From the NCBI GenBank assembly GCA_022774705.1, contig JALFLM010000129.1, positions 22,628-86,627 on the forward strand: a DNA stretch of 64,000 nt. Direction: 5' to 3'. Below, piece after piece: positions 37,457-47,495 of the stretch. This DNA comes from Lachnospiraceae bacterium (GTDB lineage: Bacteria > Bacillota > Clostridia > Lachnospirales > Lachnospiraceae). The position numbers and the translations under genes were made by a program. Every line of letters starts with the position of its first letter. Within the stretch, counting starts at the first letter, position 1. The notes under the pieces were generated by a model. That model had not been told where the DNA came from. It ran no database searches and was given only the letters and a program-made list of their open reading frames with translations.

Positions 37457-40400
37457 ATGTCTGATTCAGCGAATGAAACCTATCAGCCTTTGGTGTTTGA
37501 TGCGATTAAAATAGGCCTTGCTTCACCGGAAAAGATTCTGGAATGGTCCAGGAAGAAGAACAGTGATGGTGAGGTTAAAAAACCCGAAACAATCAACTAC
37601 AGAACCCTGAAGCCGGAAAAAGACGGTCTGTTCTGCGAGAAGATTTTCGGACCCAGCAAGGACTGGGAATGTAACTGTGGTAGATATAAAAAGATCCGCT
37701 ATAAAGGCGTTATCTGTGACCGCTGCGGCGTTGAAGTAACGAAGGCAAGCGTCCGCAGAGAACGTATGGGTCATATCAAACTTGCAGCACCTGTATCTCA
37801 TATCTGGTACTTTAAAGGTATTCCCAGCCGTATGGGACTGATTCTGGAGATGTCTCCCAGAACTCTGGAGAAGGTACTGTACTTTGCTTCTTATGTCGTA
37901 CTGAATCCGGTACCCAAGCCGATTACCGATCCGGATCCGGAAAAGGATAAGAAGATTCCCAAATTAAAATACAAGGATGTTCTTTCCGAGAAAGAATATC
38001 GTGAAGCATATGAATATTATGGCGAAAGTCTGCGCGTAGGTATGGGTGCGGAAGCTGTTCAGGAGCTTTTACAGGACATCGATCTGGAAAAAGAATCCGA
38101 AGAACTGAAGACCGCTTTAATGACTGTTACCACCAGCCAGAAGAGAGCCAAGATTATCAAAAAGCTGGAAGTCGTGGAAGCATTCCGCAAGTCCGGCAAC
38201 AAACCGGAATGGATGATTCTGACCGTTATACCGGTTATCCCTCCGGATCTGCGTCCCATGGTTCAGCTGGACGGCGGCCGTTTCGCTACCTCCGATCTGA
38301 ACGATCTGTACCGCAGAATCATCAACAGAAACAACCGTCTTGCAAGACTGCAGGAACTGGGTGCTCCTGACATCATTGTAAGAAACGAAAAACGTATGCT
38401 GCAGGAAGCAGTTGATGCGCTGATCGATAACGGCAGAAGAGGCCGTCCCGTAACAGGCCCCGGCAACCGTCCTCTGAAATCCCTTTCCGATATGCTGAAG
38501 GGCAAACAGGGCCGCTTCCGTCAGAACCTGCTGGGTAAGCGTGTTGACTACTCCGGACGTTCCGTTATCGTCGTAGGTCCCGAACTGAAGATTTACCAGT
38601 GCGGTCTGCCCAAAGAGATGGCAATCGAGCTCTTTAAACCTTTCGTTATGAAGGAACTGGTTGCTGACGGTACCGCTCATAACATCAAGAGTGCCAAGAA
38701 GATGGTGGAGAGACTTCAGGCCGAGGTATGGGATGTGCTGGAAAAGGTTATCAAAGAACATCCTGTTATGCTGAACCGTGCTCCTACACTGCACAGACTT
38801 GGTATTCAGGCATTTGAACCCATTCTGGTTGAAGGTAAGGCAATCAAGCTGCATCCTCTGGTATGTACCGCTTACAATGCCGACTTCGACGGTGACCAGA
38901 TGGCTGCTCATCTGCCGCTGACCATGGAAGCACAGGCGGAATGCCGTTTCCTGCTGCTTTCTCCCAACAACCTGCTGAAACCTTCCGATGGTGCACCTGT
39001 AGCCGTTCCTTCACAGGATATGGTACTGGGTATTTACTATCTGACACAGGAACGTCCCGGTTCCAAAGGTGAAGGAAAGTTCTTCAAGAATCTGAATGAA
39101 GCAATTCTTGCTTACGAAAATGGATATATCACGCTGCAGAGCCGCATTACCGTCCGCGTTGTCAAGACCATGGATGACGGACGTGTTGTATCCGGCAATG
39201 TAGAGTCCACGCTGGGCCGTTTCCTGTTCAATGAGATCATTCCTCAGGATCTGGGCTTTGTGGACAGAAGCATCCCCGGCAACGAACTGAAGCTGGAGAT
39301 CGATCAGCTGGTTGCGAAGGATTCCAAGGGCGAAAAGATGGGTCTGAAGGATATCCTGAAGAGAGTTATCAATGTACATGGTGCTACGGATTCCGCAGAA
39401 GTACTCGATAATATCAAGGCCATCGGTTACAAGTATTCCACACGTGCAGCTATGACGGTATCTATTTCCGATATGTGCGTACCGAAGGATAAGAAAGTAA
39501 TGATCGCCGAAGCTCAGGCTACTGTCGACAAGATCGCCATGCATTACCGCAGAGGTCTGTTGACAGACGAAGAGCGTTATAAAGAAGTAATCAATGTATG
39601 GAAGAAGACTGACGATGAACTGTCGGCCAAACTGATGGATCTGAGCAACATGAGTGCTTACAACAACATCCGTATGATGGCTGACTCCGGTGCCCGTGGT
39701 TCTGCAAAACAGATCAAACAGCTGGCCGGTATGCGTGGTCTGATGGCCGATACAACCGGTAGAACTATCGAGCTGCCCATCAAGTCAAACTTCCGTGAAG
39801 GTATGGACGTACTGGAATACTTCATTTCCGCTCACGGCGCTAGAAAAGGTATGTCCGATACCGCTCTGCGTACTGCCGACTCCGGTTATCTGACCAGACG
39901 TCTGGTAGATGTATCACAGGATCTGATCATCCGTGAAGTAGACTGCTGTGAAGGCGAGAGCGAAATCCCCTACATGGAAGTTGCAGAGTTCCCCCGCGTG
40001 GAATCTCTTGAGCAGCGTATCACAGGACGTGTAGCAGCTGAAGATATTGTGGATCCTGCCGATCCTTCCCGCGTGATTGTGAAGAAGAACCATATGATCT
40101 ATCCTGCGAGGGTAGAGCAGATTGTGAAGGCAGGAATTAAGAGAGTCAAGATCCGTACCGTACTGAGCTGCAAGTCACATATCGGTGTCTGCGCGAAGTG
40201 CTACGGTGCCAACATGGCAACCGGACGTCTTGTACAGGTTGGTGAAGCAGTTGGTATCATCGCTGCACAGTCCATCGGTGAACCCGGTACACAGCTGACC
40301 ATGCGTACATTCCATTCCGGTGGTGTTGCCGGCGACGATATTACACAGGGTCTTCCCCGAGTTGAGGAACTTTTTGAGGCAAGAAAGCCGAAAGGTCTTG

Positions 40401-41269
40401 CCATCATTTCCGAAATCGACGGTGTAGTAACGGTTAAGGAAACAAAGAAAAAACGTGAAGTCATCATTGCCGGTGACGATGGTACGACCAAGGAATACCC
40501 TATCACCTACGGTTCACGAATCAAGGTATTCGACGGCGATGTGGTAAGAGCCGGTGACGAGCTGACAGAAGGTAGTGTAAATCCTCATGACATCCTGAAG
40601 ATCAAAGGTCTTCGTGCCGTACAGGATTACATGATCCGTGAAGTTCAGAGCGTATACCAGCTGCAGGGTGTTGATATCAACGATAAACATATCGAGATCA
40701 TCGTTCGTCAGATGCTGAAGAAGGTGAAGATCGAGGATCCCGGTGACAATACGGAACTCCTGCCCGGAACATCCGTTGATGTACTGGAATTCAATGACAT
40801 CAATGACAAACTGGCAGCGGAAGGCAAGAAGCTTATGACCGGCAAACAGGTTATGCTTGGTATCACCAAGGCTTCTCTTGCTACCAATTCCTTCCTGTCT
40901 GCAGCTTCCTTCCAGGAGACCACCAAAGTTCTGGCCGAAGCCGCAATCAACGGCAAGGTTGACCCGCTGATTGGTCTGAAAGAGAACGTTCTGATCGGTA
41001 ATCTGATTCCGGCGGGTACCGGTATGAAGAGATACCGTTCCGTTAAGCTGGATACAGATAAACCGGAAGTTATCGATATGGCAGATGATTTTGAAGAAAC
41101 AGAGGAAACATCCTATGCGGATGTACCCGGCGTGGATGCAGAAGTATCTGCCGCAGATCAGGATTTTTATGATGAAGATTCCGCTGATTCTTTCGAGGAT
41201 GGTGTGGATGCCGGATTCAGTGAACTGCTGAAAGCATTGAAGGACGAAGATTTTTCCGATAAGGAATAA
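37457..41269 (+). CDS. rpoC: RNA polymerase subunit beta-prime
   Basis: Catalytic subunit of RNA polymerase. ATG 37457 follows a GAAGGGA site; a GTG nine bases earlier is less likely. 1270 residues. Zinc site 1 in the clamp is CNCGRY with CDRCGVEV; the catalytic magnesium loop [15 protein letters not shown] lies near residue 474; zinc site 2 is [15 protein letters not shown]. The trigger-loop region [40 protein letters not shown] is intact. The acidic tail ([16 protein letters not shown]) matches the clostridial type. A perfect 20-bp-armed terminator follows. Confidence 0.98.
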   Translation: MSDSANETYQPLVFDAIKIGLASPEKILEWSRKKNSDGEVKKPETINYRTLKPEKDGLFCEKIFGPSKDWECNCGRYKKIRYKGVICDRCGVEVTKASVRRERMGHIKLAAPVSHIWYFKGIPSRMGLILEMSPRTLEKVLYFASYVVLNPVPKPITDPDPEKDKKIPKLKYKDVLSEKEYREAYEYYGESLRVGMGAEAVQELLQDIDLEKESEELKTALMTVTTSQKRAKIIKKLEVVEAFRKSGNKPEWMILTVIPVIPPDLRPMVQLDGGRFATSDLNDLYRRIINRNNRLARLQELGAPDIIVRNEKRMLQEAVDALIDNGRRGRPVTGPGNRPLKSLSDMLKGKQGRFRQNLLGKRVDYSGRSVIVVGPELKIYQCGLPKEMAIELFKPFVMKELVADGTAHNIKSAKKMVERLQAEVWDVLEKVIKEHPVMLNRAPTLHRLGIQAFEPILVEGKAIKLHPLVCTAYNADFDGDQMAAHLPLTMEAQAECRFLLLSPNNLLKPSDGAPVAVPSQDMVLGIYYLTQERPGSKGEGKFFKNLNEAILAYENGYITLQSRITVRVVKTMDDGRVVSGNVESTLGRFLFNEIIPQDLGFVDRSIPGNELKLEIDQLVAKDSKGEKMGLKDILKRVINVHGATDSAEVLDNIKAIGYKYSTRAAMTVSISDMCVPKDKKVMIAEAQATVDKIAMHYRRGLLTDEERYKEVINVWKKTDDELSAKLMDLSNMSAYNNIRMMADSGARGSAKQIKQLAGMRGLMADTTGRTIELPIKSNFREGMDVLEYFISAHGARKGMSDTALRTADSGYLTRRLVDVSQDLIIREVDCCEGESEIPYMEVAEFPRVESLEQRITGRVAAEDIVDPADPSRVIVKKNHMIYPARVEQIVKAGIKRVKIRTVLSCKSHIGVCAKCYGANMATGRLVQVGEAVGIIAAQSIGEPGTQLTMRTFHSGGVAGDDITQGLPRVEELFEARKPKGLAIISEIDGVVTVKETKKKREVIIAGDDGTTKEYPITYGSRIKVFDGDVVRAGDELTEGSVNPHDILKIKGLRAVQDYMIREVQSVYQLQGVDINDKHIEIIVRQMLKKVKIEDPGDNTELLPGTSVDVLEFNDINDKLAAEGKKLMTGKQVMLGITKASLATNSFLSAASFQETTKVLAEAAINGKVDPLIGLKENVLIGNLIPAGTGMKRYRSVKLDTDKPEVIDMADDFEETEETSYADVPGVDAEVSAADQDFYDEDSADSFEDGVDAGFSELLKALKDEDFSDKE

Positions 41270-41285
41270 CTGCTGATTTTATAAT

Positions 41286-41338
41286 AAAAACCGAAAGAAC
41301 CGGATGGCTGGTAAGGCTATCCGGTTCTTTCGGTTTTT
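41286..41338 (+). terminator. Terminator of rpoBC
   Basis: AAAAACCGAAAGAACCGGAT (41286-41305) and ATCCGGTTCTTTCGGTTTTT (41319-41338) are perfect 20-bp complements around a 13-nt loop, with the T-run at the end. Confidence 0.95.
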
Positions 41339-41492
41339 ACTGTATAGATACAGAAACAAGGGCCGCCGGACAGAGTATGCGGACTTTAATTTTTTGAATT
41401 CAATATTCTTTTCATAAATCTTAAAAAGTGCATAAAATTGTGACAATAATATTCCCTAAAATTCTGGGTAATTTTACAGAATCTTTTGTAAC

Positions 41493-41571
41493 ACAACTGA
41501 TTTAAGTTGTAGAAAATGTTCATTTGAACAAGAAAAAACAGAGCTTATATAGATTATTCTAACCAAGTTAG
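41493..41571. repeat. Three small inverted repeats in an AT-rich gap
   Basis: The 428-bp gap between rpoC and hppA contains, after the rpoC terminator, an AT-rich stretch. In it are three short palindromes in a row: ACAACT-6-AGTTGT (41493-41510), TGTTC-4-GAACA (41517-41530) and CTAAC-3-GTTAG (41559-41571). They may be operators or elements of a structured leader. The rest of the gap shows no coding potential. Confidence 0.45.
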
Positions 41572-41614
41572 ACTAATAAAATAAAAAACAAAATAAAATT
41601 ATAACAATTTTCGC

Positions 41615-41642
41615 TTGATATTTGATAGAATTATGATAAAAT
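41615..41642 (+). promoter_or_regulatory. Promoter for the membrane pyrophosphatase gene
   Basis: TTGATA (41615-41620) and TAAAAT (41637-41642) are 16 bp apart with TGA before the -10. Start near 41649, about 49 nt before the ATG. Confidence 0.5.
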
Positions 41643-41697
41643 TATTATAGTTCATGCTACGAGCTACGAGAAATAGAATTAATGGGGAGGTAAAGTT

Positions 41698-43689
41698 ATG
41701 AACTTAATGTTTGTTGCGGCAGCTGCAGGCGTTCTTGCACTTTTATTTGCACTGGTTCTGACCGGCAAGGTTAATAAAGTGTCAGAAGGTACAGATCGGA
41801 TGAAAGAAATTGCAGCTGCAATTGCTGAAGGCGCAAGAGCATTTCTGTTTGCAGAATACAAAATTCTTGCAATTTTTATTGTAGTGCTTTTCGTCGTTAT
41901 TTTACTGGTCAGAGATCCGTTAACAGCAGTTTGTTTCCTTTGCGGCGCACTGCTTTCCATCGCTGCAGGATACTGCGGTATGAACGTTGCTACCAGGGCT
42001 AATGTAAGAACTGCCAATGCAGCAAAAGAGAGCGGTATGGCAAAAGCTTTATCAGTTGCTTTTTCCGGCGGTGCTGTTATGGGTATGTGTGTAGCAGGTC
42101 TTGGTCTTCTTGGTGTCAGTGCTATCTATGCAGTCACCGGCAATGCGGACATTCTTTTCGGTTTCAGTCTGGGTGCATCTTCCATCGCTTTATTTGCACG
42201 TGTAGGCGGCGGTATTTATACAAAGGCTGCTGACGTTGGTGCTGACCTTGTTGGTAAGGTAGAAGCAGGTATTCCTGAAGATGATCCCCGTAACCCCGCT
42301 ACCATCGCCGATAATGTTGGCGATAACGTAGGTGACGTTGCCGGTATGGGTGCCGACCTTTTTGAATCCTATGCAGGATCTCTGATTTCTGCAATCACAC
42401 TTGGTCTTGCAGGTTCTTTTGGTGCAGTTAATCTGGCGGCAGAAAAAGCAGCTGTTTTCCCGGCTCTTCTTTCAGGCCTTGGTATTGCAGCTTCCATTAT
42501 CGGTACTTTTATGGTACAGGGCAAAGAAGGCGGAAACCCTCAGAAGGCTTTGAACAGAGGTACCTATACTGCTTCTGCTATTGTAGTGGTCGGTGTAGCA
42601 GCATTAAGTTATGCTTATCTTGGCAGCATGATGCCTGCAGTTGCCATCATTGCGGGTCTGATCGTTGGTCTGCTGATTGGTACCATCACTGAAGTATACA
42701 CATCCGGTGATTACAAATCAGTTAAGAAGATTGCTGAGCAGTCTGAAACCGGTGCGGCAACAACCATTATTTCCGGTCTTGCAGTAGGTATGCAGTCTAC
42801 AGCAATCCCGATTCTTCTGATCTGTATAGGTATCTTTGTTGCATTCCAGTGCTGCGGTCTGTATGGTATCGCACTGGCAGCGGTAGGTATGCTTTCCACA
42901 ACAGGTATCACCGTAGCAGTTGATGCGTACGGTCCCATCGCTGACAATGCCGGCGGTATTGCAGAGATGTCCGGTCTGGACGAATCTGTTCGTGACATCA
43001 CAGACTCTCTTGACGCAGTCGGTAATACAACAGCAGCTATGGGTAAAGGTTTTGCTATCGGTTCGGCAGCTCTGACAGCTATGGCTCTGTTTGTATCTTA
43101 TGCACAGGCAGCTGGTCTGGAAACAATAGATGTTCTGAATCAGACAACCATTATCGGTCTTCTGATCGGAGGTATGCTTCCTTTCCTGTTCTCTGCATTT
43201 ACCATGGAATCCGTATCCAAGGCAGCTTACAGTATGATTGAAGAAGTAAGACGTCAGTTCCGCGAAATTCCCGGAATCATGGAAGGTAAAGGTAAGCCTG
43301 ACTACGCATCATGTGTAGATATTTCTACAAAAGCAGCTTTAAGAGAGATGATCATCCCCGGTATCATGGCAGTTGCAGCCCCCGTTCTGGTTGGTGTTCT
43401 GCTTGGTAAAGAAGCCGTTGGCGGTATGCTGGCAGGTTCTCTGGTTACCGGTGTACTGATGGCAATCTTCATGTCCAATGCCGGCGGTGCATGGGACAAT
43501 GCGAAGAAGTACATTGAAAACGGCAACCACGGCGGCAAAGGCAGCGAAGCACACAAAGCAGCCGTAGTCGGCGACACAGTAGGTGACCCCTTCAAAGACA
43601 CATCAGGCCCGTCCATCAACATCCTGATCAAACTCATGACCATCGTAGCACTGGTATTCTACGGATGCTTCATGGGCGTACTGCTGTAA
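41698..43689 (+). CDS. hppA: Membrane-bound ion-pumping pyrophosphatase (K+-dependent, sodium-type signature)
   Basis: It hydrolyses pyrophosphate and pumps ions across the membrane. The 663 residues carry about 15-16 transmembrane helices. The substrate site is [55 protein letters not shown] has Ala where K+-independent enzymes have Lys, so K+ dependence is expected. The gate glutamate is Glu223 in [10 protein letters not shown]; the family pattern DLFES is usual in sodium-pumping members, whereas proton pumps have DLFGSYAE. I infer Na+ (or Na+/H+) pumping. A GGGGAGGT site precedes the ATG. It pairs conceptually with the sodium-type ATP synthase encoded upstream. Confidence 0.95.
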   Translation: MNLMFVAAAAGVLALLFALVLTGKVNKVSEGTDRMKEIAAAIAEGARAFLFAEYKILAIFIVVLFVVILLVRDPLTAVCFLCGALLSIAAGYCGMNVATRANVRTANAAKESGMAKALSVAFSGGAVMGMCVAGLGLLGVSAIYAVTGNADILFGFSLGASSIALFARVGGGIYTKAADVGADLVGKVEAGIPEDDPRNPATIADNVGDNVGDVAGMGADLFESYAGSLISAITLGLAGSFGAVNLAAEKAAVFPALLSGLGIAASIIGTFMVQGKEGGNPQKALNRGTYTASAIVVVGVAALSYAYLGSMMPAVAIIAGLIVGLLIGTITEVYTSGDYKSVKKIAEQSETGAATTIISGLAVGMQSTAIPILLICIGIFVAFQCCGLYGIALAAVGMLSTTGITVAVDAYGPIADNAGGIAEMSGLDESVRDITDSLDAVGNTTAAMGKGFAIGSAALTAMALFVSYAQAAGLETIDVLNQTTIIGLLIGGMLPFLFSAFTMESVSKAAYSMIEEVRRQFREIPGIMEGKGKPDYASCVDISTKAALREMIIPGIMAVAAPVLVGVLLGKEAVGGMLAGSLVTGVLMAIFMSNAGGAWDNAKKYIENGNHGGKGSEAHKAAVVGDTVGDPFKDTSGPSINILIKLMTIVALVFYGCFMGVLL

Positions 43690-43762
43690 AAAAGTCAAAA
43701 ATCAGCCAGGCTGAGAACGACAACAAAAAAGCCGGCTGAAACAACAAAATATATACACAAAA

Positions 43763-43803
43763 AATAAGGCGCTGTATCCCCCAACCGGACACAGCGCCTT
43801 ATT
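43763..43803. terminator. Terminator after hppA
   Basis: AATAAGGCGCTGT (43763-43775) pairs perfectly with ACAGCGCCTTATT (43791-43803) around a 15-nt loop. It is A/T-rich on both sides. Confidence 0.85.
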
Positions 43804-43908
43804 AATATGCGCCTTTCTCCCGTGTATCATTCACGTTCCATAGCGGATACAGAAACAACCTATGCCGGTCATTCCGCCTCATAACATAACAAATCCGCAG
43901 GAACCCAA

Positions 43909-46245
43909 ATGATAACACAACATATACTGGTTATGAGAGACTCTGGCGGTGATACTATGTCGGATTCATACGGTGCAGGAGCTGTATCTCCTTTATCCCG
44001 GCTGACACCCGGACAGGAATTTGTGATAGATGCTTTTGATGCTGAGGCCATGGATGAAAATCTCATATGTCGTCTGGAGCACCTTGGTTTTCAGGCGGGC
44101 AATAGAGGAATCTGTCTGTACCGGAATCCCGGGAAGGGCTCCCTGGCATTTCGCATTAATGGCAGTGTGATTGCGCTGCGCGTGGAGGATGCGGCAATGA
44201 TCCGGGCGGTATGTATGGAGAAGGAAAAGGAGAAAACTGTCTGCGTGATGCTCACCGGGAATCCCAATGTGGGAAAAAGTACCGTTTTTAACCGTCTGAC
44301 GGGGCTGCACCAGCACACGGGAAACTGGCCGGGGAAAACAGTGGAGCTGGCAGAAGGCTCCTACTCTTATTTATATCCGGATTCGCATGGGGCTGTTGAC
44401 ACTGTAAAACAGTACCGTGTCATCGATCTGCCGGGTACTTATTCTCTTCAGGCAAGATCGGAGGAGGAGCGTGTTACCGCGGATGCTCTGAAAGCGCGGC
44501 TGGCGGATGTGGTTGTTGTGGTGTGTGATGCCTCCTGCCTTGAAAGGAGCCTTCGATTTGCTCTGGAAGTCAGGGAAATGTGTACGGGGGAGATCCGTGA
44601 AGAGCAGAACTGCAGCAATTTCGGGGATGGAAAAGCGAAGACTTCCGACCGGGATGATTCTGTCAGGAGACCTGTATCTGTGGTTCTGTGTGTGAATCTC
44701 TGCGATGAAGCTGAGAAGAAAGGGTTCACGATTGATTATGAACGGCTGGAGCAGCTGACGGGCTGTCCGCTGGTGAGGACCTGTGCCGCCCGGGGAAAAG
44801 GCATAGAGGATCTGAAAAAAGCCGTAGCGGAATGTACTGCCGGAACATCAATGGAAGCGTGCAGTGCCGGCGCGGCGGAAATTTATTCTCCAGATCGGCA
44901 GAAAGATGCAGAGAATGGAAGACGCAGAGAGATTGCCTGCCGTGCTGCTGAGATTGTAAAACAGACGGTTCAGGTAAAAGATGAAAGATACTGGCACAGA
45001 GATTACAGGATCGACCGCTTCCTGACTTCTCCGGTGACGGGAAGCTTCTGTATGCTGTTTCTGCTTTTTATTCTGTTCTGGCTGACAATTACCGGAGCCA
45101 ACTATCCCTCTGAGTTTTTAGCCTCTCTTTTTAACTGGATGAGTATGAAAATGGAGATACTGCTGAGGGCGGTTCACTGTCCTGACCTTCCTGCAGGACT
45201 GTGGCTTGACGGAATCTGGAAAGTAAGCAGCTGGGTTGTATCGGTTATGCTTCCTCCTATGGCGATTTTTTTTCCTTTGTTCACGATTCTGGAAGATCTG
45301 GGATATCTGCCCCGTGTGGCATTTCATCTGGACGGATGCTTCAAAAAATGTCACGCCTGCGGAAAGCAGGCACTGACCATGTGCATGGGGCTGGGCTGCA
45401 ATGCGGTGGGTGTAACCGGCTGCAGGATTATCGACACGGAAAAAGAGAGGCTGGCTGCTATTCTGACCAATTCCCTGATTCCCTGCAATGGGCGTTTCCC
45501 TGCTCTGATTACCTTGATTACCATGTTCTTTGCGGGAGGCAGCGCTTTTGCCGGCGGACTGGTCATGTGCATGGCGGTTCTTCTGTCGGTTTTTATGACA
45601 TTTCTGGTGACAGCACTGCTTTCGGCCTTACTGAACAGGGGAAAACAGTCATGCTTCATTCTGGAACTTCCGCCTTACCGGAAGCCTCAGTTCGGACAGA
45701 TTCTGATCCGTTCTCTGCTGGATCGGACGATGTTCGTTCTGGGTCGCGCGGTGATGGCGGCGGCTCCGGCCGGTGCGCTGATCTGGCTTCTGGCTAATGT
45801 GCGGATAACCGGAGGAGGTCCGGGCACAGATGCCCGCACACTGCTTTCTGTTATAACCGGGGTACTGGATACGCCTGCAGCCTTCATCGGACTTGACGGG
45901 TCGATTCTGCTTGCCTTCATCCTGGGATTTCCGGCCAATGAAATCGTACTGCCGGCTATTCTGATGTGCTACCTGGCACAGGGCAGTCTGGTGGAGATAC
46001 CGGCATTGGGACAGCTGAAAGCTCTGCTTCTTGCCAACGGGTGGACCATGGAAACAGCGCTGTGTGTACTGGTGTTTACCCTGTTTCACTGGCCTTGCGC
46101 CACCACCTGCATGACGATTCACAAAGAAACGGGAAGCAGGAAATGGACTGCTGCGGCATTTCTGATACCAGCGGCTTGCGGATGTGTGCTGTGCGGGGGG
46201 ATTCATCTTTTCTTCTCCCTGCTGGATGGATACTTGCTTTTTTGA
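43909..46245 (+). CDS. feoB: FeoB-type ferrous iron transporter with N-terminal FeoA domain
   Basis: A Fe(II) importer of 778 residues. A FeoA-like SH3 domain (about 26-100, VSPLSRLTPGQEFVIDAF to IALRVEDAAMI) is fused to FeoB. The G-domain has G1 GNPNVGKST (about 117-125), G2 around TGNWPGKTV, G3 DLPGTYSL and G4-like VNLCDEAEKKG. A Glu-rich linker leads to the membrane part with the two Gate domains: PPMAIFFPLFTILEDLGYLPRVAF, then MGLGCNAVGVTGCRIIDTEKERLAAILTNSLIPCNGRFPALI. Start: the ATG at 43909 has only GCAGGAAC; an ATG at 43957 with GGCGGTGAT is possible and would still keep the FeoA domain. Manganese or other divalent metals cannot be excluded. Confidence 0.9.
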   Translation: MITQHILVMRDSGGDTMSDSYGAGAVSPLSRLTPGQEFVIDAFDAEAMDENLICRLEHLGFQAGNRGICLYRNPGKGSLAFRINGSVIALRVEDAAMIRAVCMEKEKEKTVCVMLTGNPNVGKSTVFNRLTGLHQHTGNWPGKTVELAEGSYSYLYPDSHGAVDTVKQYRVIDLPGTYSLQARSEEERVTADALKARLADVVVVVCDASCLERSLRFALEVREMCTGEIREEQNCSNFGDGKAKTSDRDDSVRRPVSVVLCVNLCDEAEKKGFTIDYERLEQLTGCPLVRTCAARGKGIEDLKKAVAECTAGTSMEACSAGAAEIYSPDRQKDAENGRRREIACRAAEIVKQTVQVKDERYWHRDYRIDRFLTSPVTGSFCMLFLLFILFWLTITGANYPSEFLASLFNWMSMKMEILLRAVHCPDLPAGLWLDGIWKVSSWVVSVMLPPMAIFFPLFTILEDLGYLPRVAFHLDGCFKKCHACGKQALTMCMGLGCNAVGVTGCRIIDTEKERLAAILTNSLIPCNGRFPALITLITMFFAGGSAFAGGLVMCMAVLLSVFMTFLVTALLSALLNRGKQSCFILELPPYRKPQFGQILIRSLLDRTMFVLGRAVMAAAPAGALIWLLANVRITGGGPGTDARTLLSVITGVLDTPAAFIGLDGSILLAFILGFPANEIVLPAILMCYLAQGSLVEIPALGQLKALLLANGWTMETALCVLVFTLFHWPCATTCMTIHKETGSRKWTAAAFLIPAACGCVLCGGIHLFFSLLDGYLLF

Positions 46246-46293
46246 GAAAATTTCGTTACTATGGAATAGAACAAAGAGAGGTAAGCTGGAATT

Positions 46294-47481
46294 ATGGCTG
46301 ATTTAAGAGACTATATAAAATGGCGCGGAGATCTGACTTTTGAGCAGTCTCCTTTTAATGAGGTGGATAACCTGATTTTTTCATATATTGCGTATATGAA
46401 TTTTTCGGGAATTGTGCCGGAAAATACCAGAGATGATCCCGACGGTGATACAGGAAATGGTACCGGCGATGATACAGGGAATGCTGCCGGCAATGATGCG
46501 GAGAAAGCTCCGGGCAGGATTACGATACGGGAGGCTTCAGAACGGTTCTGGGAGCTGCACACGGAGCAGGAGGTCCTTGACAATCCCACAATGACCAGAC
46601 CGCTTCCGTTCGTATTCCGGGATCTGGCCGCTTCCAGACGGTTCGGCAATCTGTATCTCTCCGATTACAGAAATGAAATTGATGAGGATTCCCGGAAGCA
46701 GTTTGCTGCAATCCGGATCCATCTGGGAGAGAACCGGTATTATCTGGCATTCCGTGGTACTGATGAGACGATGGTGGGATGGCAGGAGGATTTCAATATG
46801 GTCTGTATTCCTGAAGTACCATCGGAAAAACGTGCTGTGGAGTATCTCCTGGAGGCTATGCAGCGCCGGGAAAGACCCGGAGAAGAGAAACCGGAATTTT
46901 ATATCGGAGGCCATTCAAAAGGCGGCCATCTGGCCGTTTATGCGGCTGTACACTGCTATGAACGGTTTCGGGACCGGATTATTCAGGTATTCAACAATGA
47001 CGGACCGGGGGTCAGCGCAGCCATTGCAGCCGGGGAAGCTTATCAGAAAATGCTGCCGCGGCTGGTATCTTACGTTCCGGAGCAGTCCTTTTTCGGACTG
47101 ATGCTGATACATGAGGAGACCACATACACCGTAAAAAGCAGCCGGTCAGGACTGATGCAGCATGACTGTCTTTCATGGGAGGTTCTGGGGACGGAGTTTG
47201 TCAGGGTTCACGGCGTCAGCGCCCAGAGCAGAAAAACCAATGACGGGCTGAAAAAATGGCTGGAAGGTCTTACCCCGGAAGAACGGCAGAAAATTACGGA
47301 ACTGATCTTCGGCTCTTTTTCTCTTGCCGGTATTCGGAATATAGGGGATTTTGCCGCTCTGACGCCGAAAAAGCTTTATGATATGGTGTGTAACTTAAAA
47401 GGCATGGATGCAGAGCAGAAAGCTCTGGTGAACAGAGCCTTCCGTCTTCTGATCCATGCCTTAAAAGGAAAAGAAAAGTGA
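46294..47481 (+). CDS. DUF2974 (Mbeg1-like) alpha/beta-hydrolase-fold protein
   Basis: A 395-residue protein. N-terminus DYIKWRGDLTFEQSPFNEVDNLIFSYIAY is typical of the family. The hydrolase core shows YYLAFRGTD, then GWQEDFNM, and the nucleophile elbow GGHSKGGHLAVYAA with Ser208. Downstream FNNDGPG and YVPEQSFFGLML are consistent with the Asp/His regions. Lipase-like activity is plausible but unproven. An Asp/Gly/Thr-rich insert (residues ~47-72) is encoded by a tandem 24-bp repeat (46444-46491). An AGAGAGGTAAG site lies upstream. It ends 14 bp from the convergent Na/Pi gene, with no terminator seen between them. Confidence 0.85.
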   Translation: MADLRDYIKWRGDLTFEQSPFNEVDNLIFSYIAYMNFSGIVPENTRDDPDGDTGNGTGDDTGNAAGNDAEKAPGRITIREASERFWELHTEQEVLDNPTMTRPLPFVFRDLAASRRFGNLYLSDYRNEIDEDSRKQFAAIRIHLGENRYYLAFRGTDETMVGWQEDFNMVCIPEVPSEKRAVEYLLEAMQRRERPGEEKPEFYIGGHSKGGHLAVYAAVHCYERFRDRIIQVFNNDGPGVSAAIAAGEAYQKMLPRLVSYVPEQSFFGLMLIHEETTYTVKSSRSGLMQHDCLSWEVLGTEFVRVHGVSAQSRKTNDGLKKWLEGLTPEERQKITELIFGSFSLAGIRNIGDFAALTPKKLYDMVCNLKGMDAEQKALVNRAFRLLIHALKGKEK

Positions 47482-47495
47482 CGATTCAACCGGTA

